A DNA stretch of 64,000 nucleotides, from assembly GCA_963827065.1 (NCBI GenBank), contig CAWGZM010000014.1:62001-126000 (forward strand). The letters are read 5' to 3'. The position numbers and the translations under genes were made by a program. Under the pieces are notes generated by a model. That model had not been told where the DNA came from. It saw only the letters and a program-made list of their open reading frames with translations, and did not search any database. Within the stretch, counting starts at the first letter, position 1. Every line of letters begins with the position of its first letter. The DNA is from JACVRW01 sp963827065 (GTDB lineage Bacteria; Actinomycetota; Thermoleophilia; Solirubrobacterales; Thermoleophilaceae). Below are positions 31,302 to 39,671 of this stretch, one piece after another.

Positions 31302-32410
31302 CTACCGCCGCGACAGCCGGAAGCGCCCAGGAACGAGAGCTGCTGGAGGCGGCGCGCGGGGGCAGCGAGAACGCCTTCCGCGATCTCACCGAGCCGCACC
31401 GCCGTGAGCTCCAAGCGCACTGCTACAGGATGCTCGGCTCGGTCCAGGACGCGGAGGACGCCGTCCAGGACGCGCTGCTGCGAGCGTGGCGCGCGCTGCC
31501 GCGCTTCGAGCCGCGCCACTCGCTGCGGGCGTGGCTCTACAAGATCGCGACGAACGTGTGCCTCGACATGATCGCGCGGCGGCCGAAGCGCGTGCTGCCC
31601 GCCGACTACGCGCACTCGACCGCTTCCGACCAGACCGCTGGCGAGCCCGTCGTCGAGTCGGTCTGGATCGAGCCCTATCCAGACGAGCAGCTCGGCGTGG
31701 AGGACGGATACACCGCGCCCGAGGCGCGCTACGAGCAGCGCGAGGGCATCGAGCTCGCCTTCGTCGCGGCGATCCAGCATCTGCCGCCGCGCCAGCGCGC
31801 GGCGCTGATCCTGCGCGAGGTGCTCGGCTTCTCCGCCAAGGAGACCGCGGACTCGCTCGACACGACGCCGCAGTCGGTCAACAGCGCTCTCCAGCGCGCC
31901 CGCGCGACCGTCGAGGAACGGCTCCCCGAGCAGAGCCAGCAGAAGACGCTGCGCATGCTGGGCGACAAGCAGCTGCGCGCTCTCGTGGAGCGCTTCACCG
32001 ACGCGCTGCAGCGCGAAGACATCCCGGCGGTCGTCTCCATGCTCGCGAAGGACGCGGCCTGGTCGATGCCCCCGCTCGCCTCCTGGTATCGCGGCGAGGA
32101 CATCCCCGGCTTCCTGGAGCTCGGGCCGCTCTCACGCCGCTGGCGCTGGCGCTACGTGCCCGCGCACGCCAACGGCCAGGTGGCCACCGCCGCGTACGTC
32201 TGGCGCGACCGCGAGCAGGCCTTCCTGCCGTTCGCTCTCAACGTGCTCAGTTTCGAGGGCGAGCAGATCAAGGAAGTCACCTCGTTTCTCAACCGCGTTC
32301 TGAAGGGCAGCGATCCGGACTACTACGCGCGCTTCCCCGATCAGGACGTCGACCCCGACTTCAACCGCGCCTACTTCGAGCGCTTCGGGCTGCCGGCGCA
32401 GCTCGACTGA
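31298..32410 (+). CDS. ECF sigma-70 factor with C-terminal SnoaL domain, paralogue 2
   Basis: A 370-residue paralogue of the preceding gene with the same domain order: region 2 HCYRMLGSVQDAEDAVQDAL, region 4 LPPRQRAALILREVLGFSAK then VNSALQRARATVEE, and a C-terminal SnoaL-like domain (QREDIPAVVSMLAKDAAWSM). It has a longer linker between regions 2 and 4 (about 60 residues). Its ATG overlaps the first gene's stop codon, so the two are translationally coupled, an unusual arrangement for sigma factors. A VOC gene follows by 13 bp. Confidence 0.93.
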   Translation: MTTAATAGSAQERELLEAARGGSENAFRDLTEPHRRELQAHCYRMLGSVQDAEDAVQDALLRAWRALPRFEPRHSLRAWLYKIATNVCLDMIARRPKRVLPADYAHSTASDQTAGEPVVESVWIEPYPDEQLGVEDGYTAPEARYEQREGIELAFVAAIQHLPPRQRAALILREVLGFSAKETADSLDTTPQSVNSALQRARATVEERLPEQSQQKTLRMLGDKQLRALVERFTDALQREDIPAVVSMLAKDAAWSMPPLASWYRGEDIPGFLELGPLSRRWRWRYVPAHANGQVATAAYVWRDREQAFLPFALNVLSFEGEQIKEVTSFLNRVLKGSDPDYYARFPDQDVDPDFNRAYFERFGLPAQLD

Positions 32411-32423
32411 GGAGGACACCGGC

Positions 32424-32798
32424 ATGTTCCGCAAAACGAAGGCATTCAGCGGTTTCTCGGTCGACGACGTCGCCCGCGCGAAGGAGTTCTACGGCGACAC
32501 GCTCGGCCTCGAGACCTCGGAGGACAACGGGATCCTCACCCTGCACATCGCAGGCGACCGTGAGGTGATCGCCTACCCGAAGGAGGACCACACGCCGGCC
32601 ACGTTCACGATCCTCAACTTCCCGGTGGGCGACATCGAGACTGCGGTCGATGGCCTCACCGAGCGCGGTGTCACGTTCGAGCGCTACGACCAAGCGGGCT
32701 CCGACATCGACGAGAAGGGCATCTACCGCGGCGAGGGCCCGCTGATCGCCTGGTTCAAGGACCCGGCGGGCAACGTCCTGTCGGTGATCCAGGTCTAG
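32424..32798 (+). CDS. VOC family protein (glyoxalase-like)
   Basis: A 124-residue vicinal-oxygen-chelate domain: TKAFSGFSVDDVARAKEFYG, TFTILNFPVGDIETAVDGL and WFKDPAGNVLSVIQ. First-position His is missing (SGFS instead of xHxx), so it may not bind metal in the classical way. A GAGGAGG site precedes ATG 32424. It probably belongs to the operon of the two sigma factors; many ECF-SnoaL sigma factors lie next to enzymes of this general sort, which they may regulate. Confidence 0.85.
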   Translation: MFRKTKAFSGFSVDDVARAKEFYGDTLGLETSEDNGILTLHIAGDREVIAYPKEDHTPATFTILNFPVGDIETAVDGLTERGVTFERYDQAGSDIDEKGIYRGEGPLIAWFKDPAGNVLSVIQV

Positions 32799-32804
32799 AC
32801 GGGT

Positions 32805-32821
32805 TAGCGTTGCCGCCCGTG
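32805..32821 (+). promoter_or_regulatory. -10 box of leaderless cobA/hemD
   Basis: TAGCGT at 32805-32810, then 8 nt to GTG 32819. It indicates an independent promoter for the cobA/hemD fusion, separating it from the sigma-factor unit. Confidence 0.45.
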
Positions 32822-34324
32822 AGCGGCGGCATCGTCTACCTCGTCGGCGCCGGGCCGGGCGACCCGGGCCTGATGACGCGCCGCTCGCTCGAGCTGATCG
32901 AGCGGGCCGACGCGATCCTCTACGACCGGCTCATCCCTGCCGGTGCCCTCGACGGGGCGCACCCCGACGCCGAGCTCCGCTACGTGGGCAAGGAGCCGGG
33001 TGCCGCGGCGCTCGCGCAGGAGAAGATCAACGACCTCCTGGTCGAGCTCGGGCAGCGGGGCAAGACCGTGGTTCGCCTGAAGGGCGGCGACCCGTTCGTC
33101 TTCGGCCGCGGCGGCGAGGAGGCCGAGGCGCTGGCGGCCGCCGGGGTGGCGTTCGAGGTCGTCCCGGGGGTGACGGCCGGGGTCGCGGCGCCGGCCTACG
33201 CGGGCATCTCCGTCACCCACCGTGACGCCGCCTCCGCGGTCGCCTTCGTGACCGGCCACGAGGATCCCGAGAAGCCCGAGTCGGCCCTCGACTGGGAGGC
33301 GCTCGCGCGCTTTCCCGGGACGCTCGTCCTCTACATGGGCGTGAAGAACCTACCGCTGATCGCCGAGCGGCTGATCGCGGCGGGCCGCGACCCGGACGAG
33401 CCGGCAGCCGTCGTCGAGCGCGGCACCCTGCCAGGGCAGCGGACGCTCGTCGACACGCTGGCCGGCCTACCCGGGCGCGTGCACGCGGAGGGCATCCGGC
33501 CACCCTCGATCACGCTTATCGGCCCGGTGGCCGCGCTACACGGGACGATCGGCTGGCTCGAGCGGCGCCCGCTCCACGGCCAGGTGGTCGCGGTCACCAG
33601 GGCGCGCGCCCAGGCGAGCGGGCTCGCGGCGCGGCTTGCCGGGTTGGGCGCCGAGGTGGTGGAGGCCCCCGCCATCCGCATCGAGCCGCGCCCGCTCGAG
33701 GGCGAGCTGCTGGCCGCCGTCTCGCGAATCCGCGACTACGCGCTGCTGTGCCTCACGAGCCCGAACGGCGTGCGGCTCCTGTTCGAGGCGCTCGGGGCGA
33801 CCGGCGGCGACGCCCGCGCACTGGGTGGCACGACGATCGCGGCGATCGGCCCGGGCACCGCCGCCGAGCTCGAGCGGCATGGGATCCGCGCCGACGTCGT
33901 GCCGGAGCGCTTCATCGCGGAAGGTCTCGTCGAGGAGCTCGCGGCGATCCCGGTCGAGGGCAGGCGGGTGCTCGTGGCGCGCGCCGCCGAGGCGCGCTCG
34001 GTGCTTCCCGAAGCGCTGCGGGAGCGCGGCGCCGAGGTGGACGACGTCGCGCTCTACGAGACCCGCCCGGAGCCGCTCGCCGACGGCCGCCGCGAGCAGC
34101 TGGCGCGCGCGACCTACGTGACCTTCACGTCGAGCTCAACCGTGCGCTTCTTCCTCGAGGCGGGCGGCGAGCTGCCCGCCGGCGGCCGGCTCGTCTCGAT
34201 CGGACCGGTCACGAGCGAGACGGCGCGTGAGCTCGGCCTGCGCGTGGACGTCGAGGCGGGCCGTCACGACATCGACGGCCTGGTGGATGCGCTCGTCGCG
34301 GACGCGAGAGAATCCCCACGATGA
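32819..34324 (+). CDS. Fused uroporphyrinogen-III C-methyltransferase / synthase (CobA-HemD)
   Basis: A 501-residue bifunctional protein. Residues 1-245 form the SAM-dependent methyltransferase (VYLVGAGPGDPGLMTRRSLE, VVRLKGGDPFVFGRGGEE, VVPGVTAGVAAPAYAGI); residues 255-500 form the HemD domain (VAVTRARAQASGLAARLAGL through TSSSTVRFFLE and IGPVTSETARELG). It cyclises hydroxymethylbilane to uroporphyrinogen III and methylates it to precorrin-2, so it links HemC with siroheme/cobalamin branches. The precorrin-2 dehydrogenase lies at 20 kb. GTG start 8 nt after a -10 box. Confidence 0.95.
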   Translation: MSGGIVYLVGAGPGDPGLMTRRSLELIERADAILYDRLIPAGALDGAHPDAELRYVGKEPGAAALAQEKINDLLVELGQRGKTVVRLKGGDPFVFGRGGEEAEALAAAGVAFEVVPGVTAGVAAPAYAGISVTHRDAASAVAFVTGHEDPEKPESALDWEALARFPGTLVLYMGVKNLPLIAERLIAAGRDPDEPAAVVERGTLPGQRTLVDTLAGLPGRVHAEGIRPPSITLIGPVAALHGTIGWLERRPLHGQVVAVTRARAQASGLAARLAGLGAEVVEAPAIRIEPRPLEGELLAAVSRIRDYALLCLTSPNGVRLLFEALGATGGDARALGGTTIAAIGPGTAAELERHGIRADVVPERFIAEGLVEELAAIPVEGRRVLVARAAEARSVLPEALRERGAEVDDVALYETRPEPLADGRREQLARATYVTFTSSSTVRFFLEAGGELPAGGRLVSIGPVTSETARELGLRVDVEAGRHDIDGLVDALVADARESPR

Positions 34325-35121
34325 TCGTCACGCTGCTGACGGACTACGGCCGCGACGACGACTTCGTCGGCGTCTGCCACGGGGTCATGCGCGGGATCGA
34401 GCCGGAGCTGCGCATCATCGACATCACCCATGGCATCAGCCGCTACGCGGTGCGCCAGGGCGCGCTCGTGCTGCGCAACACGCTGCCGTTCATGCCGGTC
34501 GGCGTGCATGTGGCCGTGGTCGACCCTCAGGTCGGCACGGAGCGCAGGGCGGTCGCGCTGCGGACCGGCGACGGGCGCACGCTCGTCGGCCCCGACAACG
34601 GCCTCCTAAGCCTCGCCTGGGAGCGCTGCGGCGGCGTCGAGCAGGCGGTCGACGTGACCCGCTCGCCGCACCGGCTCGAGCCGGTCTCGGCGACCTTTCA
34701 CGGCCGCGACATCTTCGCGCCGGTCGCGGCCCACCTCGCGGCGGGCGCCGAGCTCGCCGACGCGGGCGATCCGCTCGACCCGGGCTCGCTCGCGACGGTC
34801 GAGCTGCCGCAGCCGCGCGTCGAGGACGGCACGCTCGTCGCGCACGCGCTCGTGTTCGACCGCTTCGGCAACGTCGGCCTGAATATCGATCACGAACAGC
34901 TCGCGGGCACCGGCATCCGGCTAGGAAGCACGGTCGAGATCGAGGCCGGCGGCGAGCGCTATCTCGCGAAGCACGCACAGACCTTCGCGGATGTCACGGT
35001 CGGCGAGCTGCTCGTCTACGAGGACGCCTACCGGACGCTCGCGGTGGCCATCAACCGCGGCGACGCCGCCTCCACGCTCGGGCTGCGGCCCGACGCCGAG
35101 GTGCGGCTGCGGCCGCGATGA
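34321..35121 (+). CDS. SAM hydroxide adenosyltransferase (DUF62 / SAM hydrolase)
   Basis: A 266-residue protein of the fluorinase/chlorinase superfamily branch that hydrolyses S-adenosylmethionine to adenosine and methionine. It opens MIVTLLTDYGRDDDFVG, and has ITHGISRYAVRQGALVL, VVDPQVGTERRAV, GPDNGLLS and ATFHGRDIFAPV, the conserved Asp/Arg/His region of the hydrolase. Halogenase-specific loop insertions are not seen, so hydrolase is favoured. It overlaps cobA/hemD and birA by ATGA. Confidence 0.9.
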   Translation: MIVTLLTDYGRDDDFVGVCHGVMRGIEPELRIIDITHGISRYAVRQGALVLRNTLPFMPVGVHVAVVDPQVGTERRAVALRTGDGRTLVGPDNGLLSLAWERCGGVEQAVDVTRSPHRLEPVSATFHGRDIFAPVAAHLAAGAELADAGDPLDPGSLATVELPQPRVEDGTLVAHALVFDRFGNVGLNIDHEQLAGTGIRLGSTVEIEAGGERYLAKHAQTFADVTVGELLVYEDAYRTLAVAINRGDAASTLGLRPDAEVRLRPR

Positions 35122-35792
35122 TCGGCACGCCGCGGGTTCACCTGCGGCTCGCGGACTCCACCAACGAGCGCGCCAAGGAGCTTGCCCTCGGCGGGGCACC
35201 GCACGGCACGCTCGTGACGGCGGACGAGCAGAGCGCGGGCCGCGGGCGCCAGGGCAGGGTGTGGACCGCGCCGCCACGCTCCGCGCTGCTCATGTCGGTC
35301 GTCACCCGCCGGCTGACGCCGACGCTGCCGCTCGCCGCCGCGGTCGCGATCTGCGACGCGCTCCCGGCCGCCTGCGAGATCAAGTGGCCGAACGACATCT
35401 GGCTCGAGCGGCGCAAGCTCGCCGGGATCCTCGTCGAGGGGCGTCCCCAGGACGGCTGGGCCGTCGTCGGGATCGGCCTGAACGTCACGACCGAGGGGTT
35501 TCCCGAGGAGCTCGCCGAGATCGCCACCTCGCTGCGGATCGCCGGCATCGAGCTCGACACGGAGGCGGTGCTCGCCAGCCTGCTGGCCTCGCTCGACGAG
35601 TGGCTCGACGCGCCCGAAGCCGAGGTGCTGAGCGCCTGGAGCCAGCGCGACGCGCTCCGCGGGGAACGCGTCCGCTGGGCCGACGGCGAGGGAGTCGCCG
35701 CGGGCATAGACGCGAGCGGGGCGCTCGTCGTGGAGACCGAGGGCGGTCGCGTCGCGCTCGATGCCGGGGAGGTCCACCTACTGCGGGCTTAG
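35118..35792 (+). CDS. birA: Biotin-[acetyl-CoA carboxylase] ligase BirA
   Basis: A 224-residue monofunctional biotin protein ligase without an N-terminal DNA-binding domain. Biotin/ATP site motifs are DEQSAGRGRQGRVWTAP (GRGRxGR), IKWPNDIWLERRKLAGILVE and GIGLNV; the C-terminal SH3-like part is WADGEGVAAGIDASGAL. It attaches biotin to carboxylases via biotinyl-AMP. Because propionyl-CoA carboxylase is a biotin enzyme, it fits the propionate pathway, though it serves all carboxylases. ATG overlaps the preceding gene. Confidence 0.95.
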   Translation: MIGTPRVHLRLADSTNERAKELALGGAPHGTLVTADEQSAGRGRQGRVWTAPPRSALLMSVVTRRLTPTLPLAAAVAICDALPAACEIKWPNDIWLERRKLAGILVEGRPQDGWAVVGIGLNVTTEGFPEELAEIATSLRIAGIELDTEAVLASLLASLDEWLDAPEAEVLSAWSQRDALRGERVRWADGEGVAAGIDASGALVVETEGGRVALDAGEVHLLRA

Positions 35793-35799
35793 AGCCTGG

Positions 35800-35837
35800 T
35801 TCTACATTGCTAGAGTCAGTTTTCTATGTCGGTAGAA
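35800..35837 (+). promoter_or_regulatory. Two tandem operators for the DtxR/MntR-type regulator
   Basis: TTCTACATTGCTAGAG at 35800-35815 and TTCTATGTCGGTAGAA at 35822-35837 share the layout TTCTA-N6-TAGAR and lie 22 bp apart, about two helical turns. The first covers the -10 box TAGAGT (35811-35816) and the second covers the ATG of the regulator (35826), so bound repressor would stop initiation of the mntR-mntH transcript. Confidence 0.7.
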
Positions 35838-36506
35838 CTTCCTCCCGAGCGCTCGCCCGTCGTGCAGGACTACGCGAAGGCGATCTACTCCCTCGAGGGC
35901 CGCTCCGATGAGCCGGTCGGCAACAACGAGCTCGCGGAGCGGCTCGGCGTGCCGCCGGGCACCGCCTCGGCGATGGTCAAGCGCCTCGACGAGCTCGGCC
36001 TCGCCGAGCACACGCCGTACCACGGGGTTCGGCTCACCGCCGACGGCCGCCGCGTGGCGCTGCGCATGCTGCGCCGCCACCGGCTGCTCGAGTTGTTCCT
36101 GGCGGAGACGCTCGACCTCCCGTGGGACCGCGTGGACCAGGAGGCCGAGCTGCTCGAGCACTCGCTCTCCGAGGAGCTCGAGGCGGCCATCGCGGAGCGG
36201 CTCGGCAACCCGACGCACGATCCGCATGGGGATCCGATCCCGTCGCCGGAGCTCGAGCTGGAGGAGACGGAGACGATCAGCCTGGCCGAGCTCGATCCGG
36301 GCGCCGAGGCCCGCTTCGTTCGCGTCTCTGACGCCGATCCCGCCATCCTGCGTCACCTCGGCGAGCGGGGCCTGAAGCCGGGCCGGCGCGTGCGGCTCGT
36401 CGAGCGCGAGCCGTTCGGCGGCCCGTTCGTGGTCCGGGTCGGCCGGCGGACCGAGTCGCTGCCCCCCGAGATCGCCCAGAGCATGCGCCTGGAGGCGCCG
36501 GTGTGA
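35826..36506 (+). CDS. mntR: DtxR/MntR-type metal-dependent regulator
   Basis: A 226-residue regulator. N-terminal winged helix AIYSLEGRSDEPVGNNELAE with recognition helix TASAMVKRLDELG; dimerisation/metal domain with RRHRLLELFL and NPTHDPHGDPIPSP; C-terminal FeoA/SH3-like domain (GARFVRV-like EARFVRVSDADPAILRH). The presence of a metal-transporter gene that overlaps it by GTGA and two operator copies upstream suggest a Mn- or Fe-responsive repressor. I favour Mn because the partner is an Nramp transporter. Confidence 0.92.
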   Translation: MSVELPPERSPVVQDYAKAIYSLEGRSDEPVGNNELAERLGVPPGTASAMVKRLDELGLAEHTPYHGVRLTADGRRVALRMLRRHRLLELFLAETLDLPWDRVDQEAELLEHSLSEELEAAIAERLGNPTHDPHGDPIPSPELELEETETISLAELDPGAEARFVRVSDADPAILRHLGERGLKPGRRVRLVEREPFGGPFVVRVGRRTESLPPEIAQSMRLEAPV

Positions 36507-37816
36507 GCTCGCCGCCGGACATCGAGGTCGGACGCCAAGGAGCGGCGGTCCCGCCGCCGCCCGGCGTCGTCGCCCCACCCCGCAGCGCCGGGCGGACGCG
36601 CGGCCGTGGCCGCGTCCGCACCGCCCTGCCGCTGCTCGGCCCGGCCTTCGTCGCGGCCGTCGCCTACGTCGACCCCGGCAACTTCGCGACCAACATCGCG
36701 AGCGGCGCCAAGTACGGCTTCCTGCTCGTCTGGGTGATCGTCGCCGCGAACCTGATGGCGATGCTCGTGCAGTACCTGTCGGCGAAGATCGGCATCGCGA
36801 GCGGCCGCACGCTGCCCGAGCTCTGCCGCGAGGCCTTCCCGCGACCGGTCACCTGGGGCCTCTGGCTCCAGGCCGAGGCGATCGCGATCGCGACCGACCT
36901 CGCGGAGTTCGTCGGCGCCGCGATCGCGCTCAACCTCCTGTTCGGGGTCCCGCCCTTCGCCGCCGGACTGATGACGGCCGCGGTCGCGTTCGGGATCCTG
37001 GCGCTACAGAACCGCGGCCACCGCCGCTTCGAGCTCGCGATCGCCGCACTGCTCGGCATCGTCTTCCTTGGGTTCGCTTACGACCTCGCCTTCGCCGGTG
37101 TGGACCCCGGCGGCATCGCCGGAGGCCTCGTGCCCGGCTTCGACGGGACCGACAGCGTGCTGCTCGCCGTGGGAATCCTCGGCGCGACCGTCATGCCGCA
37201 CGTCGTGTACCTGCACTCGGCGCTGACCAGCAACCGCATCCCGGCCACCACGGACGACGAGCGGCGCAGGCTGCTGCGCTACCAGCGCCTCGATGTGGTG
37301 CTCGCGATGGGCCTGGCGGGCGTGATCAACCTGAGCATGCTGGTCGTGGCGGCCGAGCTTTTCTACGGGAACGGAGGCCCCGTGGTCGACACGATCGCGG
37401 GGGCGCACTCGGAGCTCGGCGTGCTCGTCGGCGGCGGGGCCGCGCTCGCCTTCGCGGTGGCGCTGCTTGCCTCCGGCCTGTCCAGCTCGAGCGTCGGGAC
37501 CTATGCCGGCCAGGTCGTGATGCAGGGCTTCATCCGGCAGCGGATTCCGCTCTTCCTCCGGCGCGCGATCACGATGGCGCCCGCGCTCGTGGTGTTGGGC
37601 GCCGGGCTCGACCCGACGACCGTGCTCGTGATCTCGCAGGTGGTCCTCTCGTTCGGGATCCCGTTCGCCTTGGTGCCGACGATCCTGCTCACGCGGCGGC
37701 GCGACCTGATGGGCGCGCTCGTCAACCGGCCCTGGACGACTGCGGCGGCGACGGCGGTGGCCGGTGTGATCATCTCGCTGAACGCGTTCCTGCTGTATGA
37801 GACCTTCTTCGGCTAG
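36503..37816 (+). CDS. mntH: Nramp divalent metal transporter MntH
   Basis: A 437-residue Nramp transporter of 11 segments. Metal-binding motifs are visible: VDPGNFATN (DPGN, TM1) and ATVMPHVVYLHS (MPH, TM6). A 35-residue basic, Pro-rich N-terminus precedes the first segment. Proton-coupled uptake of Mn2+, sometimes Fe2+, is the family role. Coupled to the DtxR-type gene by a GTGA overlap and therefore under its control. Its stop codon shares CTAG with the convergent hydrolase. Confidence 0.95.
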   Translation: MSSPPDIEVGRQGAAVPPPPGVVAPPRSAGRTRGRGRVRTALPLLGPAFVAAVAYVDPGNFATNIASGAKYGFLLVWVIVAANLMAMLVQYLSAKIGIASGRTLPELCREAFPRPVTWGLWLQAEAIAIATDLAEFVGAAIALNLLFGVPPFAAGLMTAAVAFGILALQNRGHRRFELAIAALLGIVFLGFAYDLAFAGVDPGGIAGGLVPGFDGTDSVLLAVGILGATVMPHVVYLHSALTSNRIPATTDDERRRLLRYQRLDVVLAMGLAGVINLSMLVVAAELFYGNGGPVVDTIAGAHSELGVLVGGGAALAFAVALLASGLSSSSVGTYAGQVVMQGFIRQRIPLFLRRAITMAPALVVLGAGLDPTTVLVISQVVLSFGIPFALVPTILLTRRRDLMGALVNRPWTTAAATAVAGVIISLNAFLLYETFFG

Positions 37817-38598
37817 ACCGGTCCGTCGAGAAAGGCGCGCAGCTCCGCCAGCGTCTCGTCGGGCCGCTCGACGAAGAAGAGGTGCCCTGCGCCGGGGATC
37901 ACGACGAGCCGGGCATTCGGGATCTCGCTCGCGAGCAGGTCGCTGTTGGCGGCAGGGATGACGCGGTCGTCGTCGCCCGTGACGACGAGCGTCTCGTGTC
38001 GGATGCGGGCGAGCCGCTCGCCCGTGTCGTGCGCGAGCACCGCGGCGATCTGGGCGCGGTAGCCCTCCTCGCTCTGCACGTCTCCGCTCTTCTTCTCGAT
38101 GAAGCGCTCGAGCAGCCCGGCGTCGACGTCCTCGGTGAAGGCAAACGGCGACAGCCGCCGCATGCGCTCGGTCCAGCCGACCTCGGCGGCGAAGGCCCGC
38201 GACGCCTCCTTCGGCGGCCGCGCGGCCGAGCGGGTCGCGGCGTGCGTGCAGCCGAGCACGAGCCGCCGGACGCTGCCCGGATGCCGGAGCGCGAGCTCCT
38301 GGGCGATCATGCCGCCCATCGACACGCCGAACACGTCGGCGGGCACCGCCCCGAGGGCGTCCAGCAGCGCGGCGGCGTCGTCGGCGAGCTCGGCAGTCGT
38401 GTATGGCCCGGGCGGCGTGTCCGACTCCCCGCTCCCACGGTTGTCGTAGGCGATCACTCGGTGCGCGCCGGCGAGCGCCTCGGCCAGCGCGAGCCAGTCA
38501 GAGGCGATCGCCGGGATGCCGGCGATCAGCAGGAGCGGCGGCCCGTCGCCGGTCTCCTCGTAGTGCAGGAGGACGCCGTTGAGAGCGGCGACGGGCAT
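37813..38598 (-). CDS. Alpha/beta hydrolase (3-oxoadipate-enol-lactonase-like)
   Basis: A 261-residue alpha/beta hydrolase with Ser nucleophile in FGVSMGGMIAQ, acid in VTGDDDRVIP and His in GAGHLFFVE. N-terminal HYEETGDGPPLLLIAGI and YDNRGSGESD fit the 3-oxoadipate enol-lactonase / PcaD-like group, which also contains carboxylesterases and C-C hydrolases. The substrate is unknown. It is convergent with mntH and divergent from the HAF-repeat operon. Confidence 0.85.
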   Translation of the reverse strand: MPVAALNGVLLHYEETGDGPPLLLIAGIPAIASDWLALAEALAGAHRVIAYDNRGSGESDTPPGPYTTAELADDAAALLDALGAVPADVFGVSMGGMIAQELALRHPGSVRRLVLGCTHAATRSAARPPKEASRAFAAEVGWTERMRRLSPFAFTEDVDAGLLERFIEKKSGDVQSEEGYRAQIAAVLAHDTGERLARIRHETLVVTGDDDRVIPAANSDLLASEIPNARLVVIPGAGHLFFVERPDETLAELRAFLDGPV

Positions 38599-38640
38599 CC
38601 GAGTCAGGCGGCGGCACGGGAGCTCACGCTGGCGGCACCA

Positions 38641-38646
38641 TAGACT
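38641..38646 (+). promoter_or_regulatory. -10 box of the HAF-repeat operon
   Basis: TAGACT, 66 nt before the ATG at 38712. It rules out the in-frame TTG at 38646 as start and leaves a short 5-prime leader. Confidence 0.4.
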
Positions 38647-38711
38647 TGAGCGATCACCCGTCCTGGTCCGCCCGAGTGATCCGATCGAGCGCGCTGCCGC
38701 GAAATGGGACC

Positions 38712-39671
38712 ATGACCGTCAGGCTCTGCGTAACCGCAACGCTCGTCAGCCTCCTCACTGCGATCCCGGCCGCGGCCGTGCTTGCGGCGCCCACGGCCGG
38801 CTCGTCGGACGGCGGCCTTCTGCTCGACGGGGGGGTATTCCGGCCGCTGCCGGACGTGCCCGGCGCGCTTCAGACCGTGCACTTCCGCAACAACAACCGC
38901 GGCGAGATCGCCGGCACCTATGCCGACGACTCCGACGGAACGGCGCGACTCCGCGGTTTCCTCATGAAGAACCGGCGTGTGATCAGGATCGACGTCCCGG
39001 GAGCGCTCGCCACGTTGCCGGCGGGGCTCAACGACCGCGGCCAGGTCGTGGGCGGCTGGGCGGCTGCGGACGGGACCGTCGATCCCGGGACGGGACAGGC
39101 CGTTGTTCACGGCTTCCTGTGGGATAGGGGGCGCATCACGAAGTTCGACGTCCCCGGCGCCACCACGACGGCGGCCTACGACATCAACGACCGTGGCCAG
39201 ATCGTGGGCAACTACGCGGACGCGGCCGGGCCTACGCACGGCTTCGTGCTCCACCGAGGCCGCGTCACCAAAATCGACCATCCGGACGCCACGGACGCGC
39301 CGGGAATGGAAGGAACGAGGGTGGTTGGCATCGACGACCGCGGGCGGCTGGTGGGCAGCTACGGCGACGACGCGGGAACGATCCGCGCGTGGAAGTGGGA
39401 GGACGGCGAGTTCACGACCATCCACCCGCCCGGCGCTCTCCTTTCCGAGGCCAGCGACATCAACAACCGCGGCCGGATCGTCGGGCGCTACCTCGACGCC
39501 AGCCCGAAGCTCCGCAGCTTCCAGCTCGACCGCGGTCGCCTGACGCGGATCGACGCGCCCGACCGCTGTGACACCGCCGCACTCGGCGTCAACGACCGCG
39601 GCCAGATCGTGATCGCCGCCGCCGGCACGACCGACGGCACCACCTGCCCCCCACAAGGAGGTGCCGGATGA
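38712..39671 (+). CDS. Secreted HAF-repeat protein, 6 repeats
   Basis: A 319-residue protein with signal peptide MTVRLCVTATLVSLLTAIPA (cleavage near AVLAAP) and six HAF-type beta repeats (TIGR02913 family), each with a core like INDRGQIVGNY followed by a HGF or GFL strand and a DVPGA turn; the repeat spacing is about 45-55 residues. Such repeats make extracellular beta-propeller-like structures with no known catalysis. The ATG is preferred to an earlier TTG/GTG because of the signal peptide and the -10 box. The next, longer paralogue overlaps it by ATGA. Confidence 0.85.
   Translation: MTVRLCVTATLVSLLTAIPAAAVLAAPTAGSSDGGLLLDGGVFRPLPDVPGALQTVHFRNNNRGEIAGTYADDSDGTARLRGFLMKNRRVIRIDVPGALATLPAGLNDRGQVVGGWAAADGTVDPGTGQAVVHGFLWDRGRITKFDVPGATTTAAYDINDRGQIVGNYADAAGPTHGFVLHRGRVTKIDHPDATDAPGMEGTRVVGIDDRGRLVGSYGDDAGTIRAWKWEDGEFTTIHPPGALLSEASDINNRGRIVGRYLDASPKLRSFQLDRGRLTRIDAPDRCDTAALGVNDRGQIVIAAAGTTDGTTCPPQGGAG

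Noticed and set aside
36200..36510. Possible manganese riboswitch before mntH
   Set aside because: mntH starts inside the end of the regulator gene (GTGA overlap), leaving no leader, and I see no yybP-ykoY-like structure upstream of either gene.
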